Source of the DNA: Janibacter alkaliphilus
Lineage (GTDB): Bacteria; Actinomycetota; Actinomycetes; Actinomycetales; Dermatophilaceae
Direction of reading: 5' to 3'
DNA length: 64,000 nt
NCBI RefSeq assembly: GCF_013408565.1
Contig: NZ_JACBZX010000001.1
Span: 2,170,001 to 2,234,000, forward strand
Shown here: piece after piece, positions 63,972-64,000 of the stretch
How the letters are laid out: every line of letters begins with the position of its first letter
Numbering within the stretch: position 1 is the first letter of the stretch
The notes under the pieces: generated by a model
Seen by the model: only the letters and a program-made list of their open reading frames with translations
What the model was told of the DNA's origin: nothing
Database searches by the model: none
Position numbers and translations under genes: made by a program

Positions 63972-64000
63972 CGTCGGGTCTGACGGGCGAAGGGGGTAGC

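Overview
The window is about 72% G+C by eye. GTG starts are frequent, several promoters look leaderless (TANNNT 6-8 nt before the start codon), and overlapping stop/start pairs (ATGA, GTGA, TTGA) are common. Gene order and protein sequences point to a high-GC actinobacterium, most likely a Micrococcales member of the Intrasporangiaceae/Dermatophilaceae type. That placement is inferred from the sequence alone.

Region 1 (1-20.3 kb) is an aerobic cobalamin locus. After the 3' end of a WYL regulator, a cobalamin riboswitch precedes the cobalt importer cbiMNQO. A minus-strand STAND-ATPase/WD40 gene, broken by four frameshifts, follows. Next come the minus-strand operon cobG-cobH-cobIJ, then, divergently and behind a second cobalamin riboswitch, cobN and a fused bluB-cobT gene. 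cobF and cobQ are on the minus strand, and a CobC-like phosphatase faces cobQ. Together these supply cobalt, several corrin-ring steps, cobalt chelation, a/c-side-chain amidation (CobQ) and lower-ligand synthesis/activation. cobA, cobM, cobL, cobK, cobB, cobD, cobO and cobS are not here.

Region 2 (20.6-27.4 kb) holds a putative HTH protein, an amylosucrase-type GH13 enzyme, a DUF255 thioredoxin-fold protein, an APH(6)-like kinase and a ferritin-like lipoprotein. Region 3 (27.5-39.1 kb) is the translation/RNA cluster rimP-nusA-ylxR-infB-rbfA-truB-ribF followed by rodA. It is interrupted between infB and rbfA by four tandem paralogous small membrane proteins and a 12-copy 31-bp repeat array. 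Region 4 (39.2-52.6 kb) has an acyl-CoA ligase, a TIGR03960-type radical SAM gene and its usual partner DUF2344. These two are separated by a 5-kb block with a lower-GC secreted protein, a lipoprotein and a GlcD/GlcF-type oxidase. RNase E/G and a lipoprotein follow.

Region 5 (52.6-64 kb) is the rplU-rpmA-obgE-proB / proA / nadD-rsfS-phosphatase-tRNA-Ala neighbourhood. pdxY, glsA and a second, inverted array of the CCCGGG-core repeat lie within it. The window ends in a PPOX flavoprotein.

The most unusual content is non-coding. There are three dispersed palindromic repeat families: a 47-bp element with three copies, one of them in frame inside bluB-cobT; a 48-bp palindrome with two copies; and two tandem arrays sharing a CCCGGG-centred core. 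Small tandem duplications also cover several stop codons, and the octamer GAAGGGGG is strongly over-represented.
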